DNA of 6,353 nt, from the NCBI GenBank assembly GCA_022827165.1, contig JAJDTN010000275.1, forward strand, positions 1-6,353, read 5' to 3'. Source of the DNA: Candidatus Latescibacterota bacterium (GTDB lineage Bacteria; Latescibacterota; UBA2968; UBA8231). The notes beneath the pieces were generated by a model. It did no database searches, was not told the DNA's origin, and saw only the letters and a program-made list of their open reading frames with translations. A program made the translations under genes and the position numbers. Positions 1-6,163 of the stretch are shown piece after piece (the stretch's first letter is position 1; each line of letters begins with the position of its first letter).

Positions 1-29
1 TGCGGCGGGCGCCTAGGCCGTCCGCCGCA
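1..29. terminator. GC-rich hairpin at the left edge
   Basis: TGCGGCGG at 1-8 is the exact reverse complement of CCGCCGCA at 22-29. The stem continues inward through a G-T wobble (9/21), C10-G20 and G11-C19, giving about 11 pairs around a 7-nt loop. No T-run follows on either strand, so it is not a textbook intrinsic terminator. Its place beyond the end of the minus-strand ligase gene fits an end-of-transcript or convergent-gene hairpin. It may extend past the window edge, and its partner gene cannot be seen. Confidence 0.35.
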
Positions 30-54
30 GGGAGGCGCGGCCGTTGTGCCACGC

Positions 55-82
55 GGGGGGAGCTTGTGCCGGTGCTCCCCCC
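55..82 (-). terminator. terminator-like hairpin downstream of the acyl-CoA synthetase
   Basis: GGGGGGAGC at 55-63 pairs perfectly with GCTCCCCCC at 74-82, a 9-bp, nearly all-GC stem with a 10-nt loop. It begins 13 bases beyond the TGA stop (96-98) of the minus-strand ligase gene, where an intrinsic terminator would be expected. The usual T-run after the stem is missing on the minus strand and only two T follow on the plus strand. It may terminate inefficiently, act with Rho, or serve mainly as a 3' end stabiliser. Confidence 0.5.
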
Positions 83-95
83 TTGCCGCGAGTCC

Positions 96-1931
96 TCAGC
101 CCGCGGCGGCTTCGATCTGTCCCGCGAAGCGCTCGGTGATCGACTTGGGGACGATCTTGCGCAGGCCGCGGGTAAGGGTGCCCGCGTCTTCCGAGAGCGC
201 CTCGGGCAGGACCAGCAGGCGCACGGGGCGTTCGTGGCCGGTGAGACCCGCGGCGTCGGCCTCGGCCAGCAGTTGCTCGCGGATGCGCTGGTGGAGCGGC
301 TCGAAGGCCCGCAGAGAATCCTCTTCGGACGGCAGGCCGGGCAGGTCCGTCTGGCGGCCGGCCTCCTCGGCGTCGACGGTGACGACGATGACCGGGTGGC
401 TCCAGTCCTGCTGGCCGGTGACGAGGACATGCTCGACGAGGGCCGCCCGCGAGTAGATGCGCTCGAGCAGCTCGGGGTTGACGAACTCGCCGTTGGCGAT
501 CTTGAACTGGCGGCCGACGCGGCCTCGGAAGGTCAGGAATCCGTCCTCGTCCATGCTGAAGAGGTCGCCCGTGCGGTACCAGAGCTTGCCCGGCACCTCC
601 TCGTCCTCCACCAGCACGCGGGAGGTCTGCTCCGGCTCGTCGAGGTACCCCCGCATGACGTTGGGCCCGCTCACCCACAGCTCGCCCACGGCCGCCGGGT
701 CGGTGGTGTGGAAGGAATCGCCCGCCGGCTCGGCGCGGGCCACTTCGCCGCCCTCCTCGCTCACGAGCTTCACCTCGAAGAGAGGCCGCCCCACGGTGCC
801 GGCGCGCCGTCCGCGGAGGTGGTTGGCGGCGATCAGCGGGGCGCACTCGGTGACTCCGTAGCCCTCGTAGGAGTTGATGCCGAGGACGTAGTGGAAGAAG
901 TCGAGGGCGTCGGGGTCGGCCTTGGCCGAGCCGACGACGAGGATCTCGAGCTCGGCGCCGACGCGGCTGGAGAGCTGCTGCTTGATCTTGGCCACCACCT
1001 TGCCGCCGAGGGTGCGGTCCACGAGGCGGGAGCCGAGACCGGCCGTCCCCCGGGAAACGCTGTCGCGGGAGCGCACCGCCAGGTCCACCAGCCGGCCCTT
1101 GAGCCCGCCGGCGTCGATCTCCTTGCGGACGTTGCCGTAGACCTTGTCGAGGACCAGGGGCACGGTGAGGAACCCCTCCGGCTCGGAGATGCGGATGTCG
1201 GAGAGCACCCGGTCCGGCGACCGCGCCAGGTCGAGGACCCAGCCCTTGGCCAGGGGGTAGTAGATGTTGAGGACCCCCATGGAGTGGTAGTCGGGGGCGG
1301 ACTTGAAGAACCGGCAGACCTCGCGCTCGGCGATGAGGTCCCAGACGGAGCGAACGTTGGCGACGATGTTGCCGTGGGTCTGCACGACCCCCTTCGGCAG
1401 ACCGGAGGACCCGGAGGTGAAGAGGATCTTCGACTCGTCGTCGGCGGATACCTCGACCTCGGGAGGATCGTCTTCGGACTGCACCTCCTCCCAGGGGATG
1501 CCGTCGCCCTCGGTGCCCGGGCTCAGCAGCAGCCTCGGGGGCCGGGTGAGGGCCGGGGCCACGCGGCTGTAGGGCTCCCGGCCGCGGTCGTCGACGAGGA
1601 GCAGGTCCATCTCCGATCGCGAGATGTTGTGCACCAGGACCTCGGTGGAGGACTTGTGGCACAGGGGGACGGAGACGAGCCCCAGAGCGTCGGCGGCGAG
1701 GAAGACCAGCAGCGGCTCGAAGCCGCCGTCGGTGAGGATGCCGACGCGCTGGCCCTTGCTCAGCCCGAGGGCGGCGAGGCCGGCGGCCAGGCTGTCGCGC
1801 AGTCCCCGCAGCTCGGCATAGGTGATCGGTGTGTAGGCCTCGCCGGCGTCGCTACGGGTCACGCAACGCACCGCGGGATGGCCGGCGCGAGAGGAGAAGC
1901 TGCTCTCCAGAAGGTCCTTGAGAGTCTCCAC
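96..1931 (-). CDS. AMP-forming acyl-CoA synthetase (FadD/ACSL-like)
   Basis: This is a member of the ANL adenylate-forming superfamily. It is predicted to activate a carboxylic acid, probably a fatty acid, with ATP and transfer it to coenzyme A in the cytoplasm. With the 1931 start it has 611 residues, normal for long-chain acyl-CoA synthetases. Visible motifs are the phosphate-binding loop FTSGSSGLPKG (about 171-181), YGVTE (about 358-362), YRTGD (about 452-456) and the hinge segment GRVGRQFKIANGE (about 470-482). ACSL-type blocks around FLTVPLVLDKVYGNV and the GxRAGTVGRP segment also fit. No signal peptide or membrane segment is seen. I chose the GTG at 1931 over the GTG at 1940 because the latter lies inside a perfect Shine-Dalgarno sequence. 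The C-terminal catalytic-lysine region (TLTRGLRKIVPKSI, about 585-598) is atypical. Substrate is unknown; the enzyme class is secure. Confidence 0.9.
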   Translation of the reverse strand: METLKDLLESSFSSRAGHPAVRCVTRSDAGEAYTPITYAELRGLRDSLAAGLAALGLSKGQRVGILTDGGFEPLLVFLAADALGLVSVPLCHKSSTEVLVHNISRSEMDLLLVDDRGREPYSRVAPALTRPPRLLLSPGTEGDGIPWEEVQSEDDPPEVEVSADDESKILFTSGSSGLPKGVVQTHGNIVANVRSVWDLIAEREVCRFFKSAPDYHSMGVLNIYYPLAKGWVLDLARSPDRVLSDIRISEPEGFLTVPLVLDKVYGNVRKEIDAGGLKGRLVDLAVRSRDSVSRGTAGLGSRLVDRTLGGKVVAKIKQQLSSRVGAELEILVVGSAKADPDALDFFHYVLGINSYEGYGVTECAPLIAANHLRGRRAGTVGRPLFEVKLVSEEGGEVARAEPAGDSFHTTDPAAVGELWVSGPNVMRGYLDEPEQTSRVLVEDEEVPGKLWYRTGDLFSMDEDGFLTFRGRVGRQFKIANGEFVNPELLERIYSRAALVEHVLVTGQQDWSHPVIVVTVDAEEAGRQTDLPGLPSEEDSLRAFEPLHQRIREQLLAEADAAGLTGHERPVRLLVLPEALSEDAGTLTRGLRKIVPKSITERFAGQIEAAAG

Positions 1932-1935
1932 GGGA

Positions 1936-1943
1936 ATCACCTC
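1936..1943 (-). promoter_or_regulatory. Shine-Dalgarno sequence that fixes the ligase start
   Basis: On the minus strand these bases read GAGGTGAT, an eight-base match to the complement of the 16S rRNA 3' end. The GTG inside it (1938-1940) opens the longest reading frame but would be hidden by ribosome binding. The next in-frame GTG at 1929-1931 lies eight bases beyond the GAGG core, which is normal spacing, so it is the likelier start. Confidence 0.75.
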
Positions 1944-1998
1944 GATCGCTTTTGGTGGCGGCTACCCATGTTGCCTATCATAAACCGCATAATAACAG
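1944..1998. promoter_or_regulatory. AT-rich divergent promoter region
   Basis: This is the only AT-rich stretch in the first 6 kb and it separates two divergent genes. On the plus strand TATCAT (1976-1981) matches five of six -10 positions, with a weak TTGGTG (1952-1957) 18 bp upstream. CATAAT (1988-1993) is a second possible -10 box, but no good -35 lies at proper spacing and the mRNA would be almost leaderless. On the minus strand TATGAT (complement of 1977-1982) or TATTAT (complement of 1989-1994) could serve the ligase. The region is convincing; the individual boxes are tentative. Confidence 0.4.
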
Positions 1999-3726
1999 AT
2001 GAATTCCTGGCGGCGACAACCGATAACGGCAAAAACCCCGGAAAAGTTCACACACCGGCGGCCGGCGCCCCTGTCCGGGCGGCCATGGACGCTGTGTTCC
2101 GCCCTCCTGGCGGTCCTGCTGGCGGCCGGACCGGCGGCCGGTGACGTCCGCGATGGTCTGCGGGACAACCGCTACGAGACCGGCTCCAAGTACAGCGCCA
2201 GCATCGGCTCGGTGACGGTGCAGGAGCGCCAGCTCTACCGCCTGGCCCTGCGTCCCCAGTTTCCGCTGGGGCGGGCGGCCGTGGTCCTGGACCTGGAACT
2301 GTTCCTCGGCGAAGACGGATCCGTCGAGAGCCTGGGGTGGTCCTTCGCGACCCCGGCCGAGACCTTCGACAGCCTCCTGCGCAAGATCTACTACGTCCGT
2401 TACGGTGAGCCGCGGGAGCCCGTATTCATCCGCATCGGCGCCCTCGACCGCGTCACCCTCGGCTACGGTCTGATCATGGACCGCTACCGCAACACCCTCG
2501 AGTACCCGGGGATCAAGAGGACGGGCGCCGTCTTCCACTTCGACCGGCTCGCCGGCAACCGCTTCGGCCTGCAGGGGATGATCAACAACATCCAGGACTT
2601 CCAGCAGGGCGGCGCCGTCCTGGGCACGCGGGTCTTCACCTACGTCGCCGAGCGCGTGGAGCTGGGGGCGACGTACGTCCTCGACATCAACCAGTACGCC
2701 GGACTCCTCGACCGGGACGGCGACGGCTATCCCGACGCCGTCGACGCCTTTCCCGGGGACGACGGGGCGTCCAGGGACAACGACGGCGACGGGGTCCCCG
2801 ACAGCCGCGACATCGACGACGACAACGACGGGGTGATCGACTTCGACCCCCTCAGCGGGCTGAGCCGCAATGTCGTCAACGGTCTGGAGGCGCTGGAGGA
2901 CGAAGGCCTCCGCCTGGACCGCGACGTGCAGCGGACGAACCCCTTCAACAAGGACGAGGCCGGCGCCGACCGTTTCGGAATCTTCGGCGTCGACGCCGGC
3001 TATCACTGGAAGCAGGGCGCGCAGTGGGACCTGACCTTGTACGGCCAGATGGGGATCCTCCACGACGATGACGACGAGCTCACCCTCCGCCAGGCCCGCG
3101 TCCAGAACGTGACCGGCGGCAACCGCAGGGCCACGGGCCTCGGGATCGCGGCGCCGGGCCTGAGGGCCCGTACCGGGACCTTCGAGGGACGCATCGAGTA
3201 CCGCTACTTCCTGGATGACTTCGAGGCCGGCTACTTCGACAACCTGTACGACCTCGACCGGGCGCGCCTCGACCGCGTCACCGGCCGGGCGGCGCCGAAG
3301 GACGCCGGCCTCAACCGGGGCCAGAGTCTGCAAGGCGTCTACGGCCGCGTGGCATCCAACTTCCTCGGACTGGCCACCGGGTCCGCCGACTACGAGCATC
3401 TCCTCGGCGACAACGCCTCGAAGCGCCAGTTCCACGGCTCCCTGAGCTTGTCGCCCGTGGTGATGAAGTCGGTGAAGAGGCTCAGCCGCCTCGCCATCCA
3501 CTACCAGAAGAACCACATCGGCGGGCGCCTCGACAGCGACGGCACCCCCGGCTCCGAGGACGCCTTCCTCGAATCCACGGAAGACACCTTCTACGGGTAC
3601 TCCATCGGTTTCGAGTTGGACGGGGCCGCCGTCTACCTCGACACCCACTTCCTCTTCGACCGCGACGCCGACGGCCGCATCCGCCGGCGCCAGATCAGCT
3701 CCATCGAGACCGTGCTCAGCTTCTGA
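1999..3726 (+). CDS. secreted outer-membrane beta-barrel-like protein with a calcium-binding DxDxDG insertion
   Basis: This 575-residue protein matches no named family I can recognise. A basic N-terminus leads to a hydrophobic core (about 31-47, SALLAVLLAAGPAAG) with probable cleavage near residues 46-49, so it is exported. The mature part has many alternating, aromatic-rich strands and ends in ...ETVLSF; a terminal Phe is the usual recognition signal for outer-membrane barrel assembly. A conserved-looking block, LGYGLIMDRYRNTLEYP, spans about 154-170. Between putative strands, residues 238-281 carry three DxDxDG-type loops (D238-D246, D260-D268, D273-D281), as in thrombospondin type-3 repeats that bind calcium. 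An acidic loop (HDDDDE, 355-360) is also present. The ATG at 1999 is the only in-frame ATG near the signal peptide, with a stop codon just upstream. It has no Shine-Dalgarno sequence and gives an unusually long n-region of about 30 residues. It heads a likely operon with the two dipeptidases. A porin or surface-receptor role is inference. Confidence 0.75.
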   Translation: MNSWRRQPITAKTPEKFTHRRPAPLSGRPWTLCSALLAVLLAAGPAAGDVRDGLRDNRYETGSKYSASIGSVTVQERQLYRLALRPQFPLGRAAVVLDLELFLGEDGSVESLGWSFATPAETFDSLLRKIYYVRYGEPREPVFIRIGALDRVTLGYGLIMDRYRNTLEYPGIKRTGAVFHFDRLAGNRFGLQGMINNIQDFQQGGAVLGTRVFTYVAERVELGATYVLDINQYAGLLDRDGDGYPDAVDAFPGDDGASRDNDGDGVPDSRDIDDDNDGVIDFDPLSGLSRNVVNGLEALEDEGLRLDRDVQRTNPFNKDEAGADRFGIFGVDAGYHWKQGAQWDLTLYGQMGILHDDDDELTLRQARVQNVTGGNRRATGLGIAAPGLRARTGTFEGRIEYRYFLDDFEAGYFDNLYDLDRARLDRVTGRAAPKDAGLNRGQSLQGVYGRVASNFLGLATGSADYEHLLGDNASKRQFHGSLSLSPVVMKSVKRLSRLAIHYQKNHIGGRLDSDGTPGSEDAFLESTEDTFYGYSIGFELDGAAVYLDTHFLFDRDADGRIRRRQISSIETVLSF

Positions 3727-3751
3727 CCCCGACGGATCCCCGCCGCCACCG

Positions 3752-4885
3752 ATGAACCTCATCATCGACGGCCACCTCGACCTGGCCTTCAACGCCCTGT
3801 TCTTCCGCCGCGACCTCACCCGGCCGGTGCAGGTCCTGCGCGAGCGCGAGGACCCCTGGCGCGACGGCGTGACTCCCGCCGCGGCGCACCGCGACGCCCT
3901 GAACAAGCGGCCGCGGGCGGAGTTCGGCGGCGTCGCCACCGTCGCCCTGCCGGAGATGCGCCAGGGCCGCGTGGGCATCGTCCTGTCGACGATCATGTCG
4001 CGCGTGCAGCTGCCGAACGAGTCCCTCTCCGACGGCATGCGCAACCAGCTCGCCGCCCACGCCATGGGGCAGGCCCACCTTCACTACTACCAGGCCCTCG
4101 AACGCGACGGGGCCCTCGCCTTCGTGCGCACGGCGGAGGACCTGCGCCGCGCCGCCGCTCTCTGGCAAGCGGAGAGCGTCGCCCCCGACACGCCCGTGGG
4201 GCTGATCCTCAGCATGGAGAGCGCCGACCCGATCCTGGGGCCGGAGGACGTGGCCAACTGGTGGGACGCGGGACTGCGCTCGGTGGGCCTCACCCACTTC
4301 GGGGCCAACACCTGGGGACACGGCACCGGCACCCGGGGAGGACTCTACGCCTGCGCCTACCCGCTGATGGAGGCCCTCGCCGACGCCGGCGTGGCCCTGG
4401 ACCTGACCCACGCCTCGGACATGACCTTCTGGCAGATCCTCGACGCCTGGGAGGGTCCCGTCCACGCCAGCCACTGCATGTGCCGGGCCCTGGTGCGCGG
4501 CCAGCGTCACCTGTCGGACGACATGATCCGCGCCCTCGCCGAGCGCGGCGGCGTCATCGGCATGGTCTTCGCCGAGCCGATGCTCAATCCGGACATCGAC
4601 TTCGACGACCTGCGCAGCGCCCCGCGCACGGCGCGCCGGACCATGGCCGGCGTCGTCGATCACATCGACCACGTCTGCCAGCTCACCGGCAGCTGCGACC
4701 ACGTCGCCATCGGCTCCGATCTCGACGGCGGCTTCGGCCGCGAGTGGGCGCCCATCGACTACGACACGATCGCCGACCTGCAGAAGTTCCTCGCCATCCT
4801 CGAGGGCCGCGGCTACTGCGCCGAGGACGTGGCCCGCATCGCCCACGGCAACCTGCTCCGGTTCTTCGCGGAGGTGATGCCGTGA
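3752..4885 (+). CDS. M19-family metallo-dipeptidase, copy 1
   Basis: This 377-residue protein belongs to the M19 (renal/membrane dipeptidase) family of amidohydrolase-fold zinc enzymes, which cleave dipeptides, often tolerating a D-residue at the second position. The metal ligands known from human renal dipeptidase all have counterparts: H8 and D10 (DGHLDL), bridging E156 (SMESAD), H220 (DLTH) and H241 (ASHCMCRAL). The two later histidines are 21 residues apart, as in the human enzyme. D323 in GSDLDGG matches the catalytic Asp, H182 the substrate-binding His, and R252 the substrate-binding Arg. No signal peptide is present, so it is probably cytoplasmic. The ATG lies 25 bp after the barrel gene and has no convincing Shine-Dalgarno sequence, but the protein starts right at the HxD motif as expected. 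It overlaps the next gene by 4 bp. Compared with copy 2 it carries about 15 extra residues near positions 40-56. The exact dipeptide substrate is unknown. Confidence 0.92.
   Translation: MNLIIDGHLDLAFNALFFRRDLTRPVQVLREREDPWRDGVTPAAAHRDALNKRPRAEFGGVATVALPEMRQGRVGIVLSTIMSRVQLPNESLSDGMRNQLAAHAMGQAHLHYYQALERDGALAFVRTAEDLRRAAALWQAESVAPDTPVGLILSMESADPILGPEDVANWWDAGLRSVGLTHFGANTWGHGTGTRGGLYACAYPLMEALADAGVALDLTHASDMTFWQILDAWEGPVHASHCMCRALVRGQRHLSDDMIRALAERGGVIGMVFAEPMLNPDIDFDDLRSAPRTARRTMAGVVDHIDHVCQLTGSCDHVAIGSDLDGGFGREWAPIDYDTIADLQKFLAILEGRGYCAEDVARIAHGNLLRFFAEVMP
4870..4878 (+). promoter_or_regulatory. strong Shine-Dalgarno sequence for dipeptidase copy 2
   Basis: GGAGGTGAT is a nine-base match to the complement of the 16S rRNA 3' end. 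It lies within the last codons of dipeptidase copy 1, with seven bases between its GGAGG core and the GTG at 4882. It decides the start of copy 2 against the much longer open frame that reaches back to 4261. Confidence 0.85.
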
Positions 4886-5976
4886 ACCCGCCGCTGATCG
4901 TCGACAGCCATCTCGACCTGTCCTTCAACGCCCTGCAGCTCAACCGCGACCTGACGCAGCCGGCGGCCACGGTGCGGGTCCACGACCCGGTGGAGACGAT
5001 GGAGTCCTTCGGCAGCTGCACGGTGACCCTGCCCGAGTTGCGCCGGGGGCGGGTCGGCATCGTCTGCGCCACCGTCATGTCGCGGATCGACCCGGGGGAC
5101 CGGGCGACGCGCACGGGCATGTACGCGCAGAGCCAGTGCCACGGCGTCGGCCGCGGCCACCTGGCGTACTACCAGGCCCTGGAGCGCGCCGGCCACGTGC
5201 GCCTCTGCCGCACCCGCGCCCAGCTCGACGAAACGGCCGCCTTGTGGGAGAGCGCCGAAGTCGGTCCCGACGGCTCCGGCCCCCCGGTGGGGCTGGTGCT
5301 GGCCATGGAGAGCGCCGACCCGATCCTCGGCCCCGACCAGGTGCCGGAGTGGCACGCCCTGGGGCTGCGCATGGTGAGCCTCTCCCACTACGGGAGGAGC
5401 ACCTACTCCCACGGCACCGCCACCGAGGGCGGGCTGCGGCCCCCGGCGCGGCCCCTGCTGGCGGCGCTGCAGGAGGCGGGGATCGTGGTCGACGTGACCC
5501 ACCTGACCGACCAGGCCCACCGCGAGCTGTTCGAGATCTACGACGGCCCGGTCTGCGCCAGCCACCACAACTGCCGCGCCCTCACCCCCGGCCAGCGGCA
5601 GCTCACCGACGACATGATCCGCGACATCGCCGGCCGCGGCGGCGTCATCGGCTCCGCCCTCGACTCGTGGATGCTCGACCCGGGATGGCGGCGGGACCTG
5701 CAGGCGTGGGAGCAGCGGTCCGGCGCCACCCTGCACAGCGTGGCCGACCACATCGACCACGTGGCCCAGGTCACGGGCACCAGCCGGCACTGCGGCATCG
5801 GCACCGACCTCGACGGCGGCTTCGGCGCCGAGCAGGCCCCCCGCGACCTGAACACGATCGCCGACCTGCAGAATCTGGTCCCCCTGCTGCAGGACCGGGG
5901 CTACGGGGAGCAGGACCTGACGGGGATCCTCTCCGGCAACTGGCTCCGCCTGCTGCGCCGCAACTGGCGCGACTGA
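4882..5976 (+). CDS. M19-family metallo-dipeptidase, copy 2
   Basis: This is a second M19 dipeptidase of 364 residues, about half identical by eye to copy 1 along its whole length. The metal and catalytic set is again complete: H10 and D12 (DSHLDL), E143 (AMESAD), H207 (DVTH), H228 (ASHHNCRAL, 21 residues after H207) and D309 (GTDLDGG). H169 and R239 match the substrate-binding His and Arg. The frame is open back to 4261, but homology begins at the GTG at 4882, preceded by a strong ribosome binding site. That GTG overlaps the copy 1 stop codon as GTGA, so translation is probably coupled. The pocket segments differ from copy 1: SHYGRSTYSHGT against THFGANTWGHGT, and a different stretch after GGVIG (about 252-280). 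This suggests separate substrate preferences. No signal peptide; probably cytoplasmic. It is the last gene of the apparent operon. Confidence 0.93.
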   Translation: MNPPLIVDSHLDLSFNALQLNRDLTQPAATVRVHDPVETMESFGSCTVTLPELRRGRVGIVCATVMSRIDPGDRATRTGMYAQSQCHGVGRGHLAYYQALERAGHVRLCRTRAQLDETAALWESAEVGPDGSGPPVGLVLAMESADPILGPDQVPEWHALGLRMVSLSHYGRSTYSHGTATEGGLRPPARPLLAALQEAGIVVDVTHLTDQAHRELFEIYDGPVCASHHNCRALTPGQRQLTDDMIRDIAGRGGVIGSALDSWMLDPGWRRDLQAWEQRSGATLHSVADHIDHVAQVTGTSRHCGIGTDLDGGFGAEQAPRDLNTIADLQNLVPLLQDRGYGEQDLTGILSGNWLRLLRRNWRD

Positions 5977-6026
5977 TCCCTCCTTCCGACGAGCGGTCTG
6001 TGGGTGGCAGCATGTGTCCCGGAAAC

Positions 6027-6044
6027 GAGGCGGGCTCCCGCCTC
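6027..6044 (+). terminator. possible terminator hairpin after the dipeptidase operon
   Basis: GAGGCGG (6027-6033) pairs with CCGCCTC (6038-6044) around a GCTC tetraloop, about 50 bases after the copy 2 stop codon. There is no T-run behind it, so intrinsic termination is uncertain. A small CCGC/GCGG hairpin (6046-6055) follows directly but overlaps the putative -35 box of the next unit. Confidence 0.4.
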
Positions 6045-6049
6045 ACCGC

Positions 6050-6078
6050 TTGCGGATATCACTCGCCATCTCTATACT
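6050..6078 (+). promoter_or_regulatory. putative sigma-70-type promoter for the ilvB-like gene
   Basis: TTGCGG (6050-6055) and TATACT (6073-6078, five of six consensus positions) are separated by exactly 17 bp, in the second AT-enriched island of the window. Transcription would begin near 6085 and leave a leader of about 75 nt before ilvB. The -35 box matches only its TTG half, which is common in GC-rich genomes. Boundaries are tentative. Confidence 0.45.
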
Positions 6079-6091
6079 TGGCCCTTGCAAG

Positions 6092-6104
6092 AAACATAAT
6101 GTTT
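6092..6104. promoter_or_regulatory. 13-bp palindrome, possible operator
   Basis: AAACAT and ATGTTT flank a single central A, giving a perfect inverted repeat. The one-base centre makes a good RNA hairpin unlikely, so a dimeric DNA-binding protein site is the more natural reading. It lies just downstream of the predicted ilvB transcription start, a usual place for a repressor operator. A separate 8-bp palindrome, CTTGCAAG, sits directly before it at 6084-6091. No specific regulator can be named. Confidence 0.3.
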
Positions 6105-6163
6105 GCGAAACTCGCATGATTCCTCGCATCCGTGCCTCACAACCCGGAGCCTTCTCCCCATGA
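6099..6163 (+). other. two overlapping mini-ORFs in the ilvB leader
   Basis: An ATG at 6099 encodes MFAKLA and stops at TGA 6117-6119. That stop overlaps a second ATG at 6116 (ATGA), which encodes [15 protein letters not shown] and stops at TGA 6161-6163. This second stop in turn overlaps the ilvB ATG at 6160 (ATGA again). The arrangement could pass ribosomes from one frame to the next and tie ilvB translation to the leader. Neither mini-ORF has a strong Shine-Dalgarno sequence, and there is no run of Leu, Val or Ile codons as in classic attenuator peptides (two Ile and one Leu in total). They may be chance. Confidence 0.25.

Noticed and set aside
14..16. TAG that could end a plus-strand gene entering from the left (…Ala-Ala-Gly-Ala-stop).
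   Set aside because: Only four codons are visible, it would sit inside the left hairpin, and nothing else supports it.
66..2144. A 692-codon plus-strand open frame opposite the acyl-CoA synthetase.
   Set aside because: It is antisense to a gene with clear family motifs, has a low-complexity composition rich in Gly, Ala, Val, Asp and Glu, and shows no domain. Long antisense frames are expected at this G+C.
1978..4065. A 695-codon minus-strand open frame opposite the barrel gene and dipeptidase copy 1.
   Set aside because: It is a compositional shadow (Val, Glu, Ala and Asp rich) spanning two real genes on the other strand, with no recognisable domain.
4261..4881. A 207-codon N-terminal extension of dipeptidase copy 2, since its frame is open back to 4261.
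   Set aside because: The extension is Arg/Pro/His-rich out-of-frame reading of copy 1. M19 homology begins at 4882, directly after a perfect ribosome binding site.
6078..6091. Sigma-54 (-24/-12) promoter suggested by TTGG...TTGC.
   Set aside because: The GG and GC are only five bases apart; a sigma-54 site needs ten.
5136..6119. A 327-codon plus-strand frame over the second dipeptidase and the ilvB leader.
   Set aside because: Arg/Pro-rich shadow reading of copy 2. Only its last six codons, from the ATG at 6099, are of possible interest, as a leader mini-ORF.
6111..6129. Direct repeat CTCGCAT (6111-6117 and 6123-6129).
   Set aside because: Seven bases only, with two copies in the leader; too short to support a binding-site array without comparison to relatives.
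6085..6159. Classic branched-chain amino acid attenuator or T-box upstream of ilvB.
   Set aside because: There is no run of Leu, Val or Ile codons, no terminator with a T-run in the leader and no T-box sequence, and the leader is too short for a full T-box.
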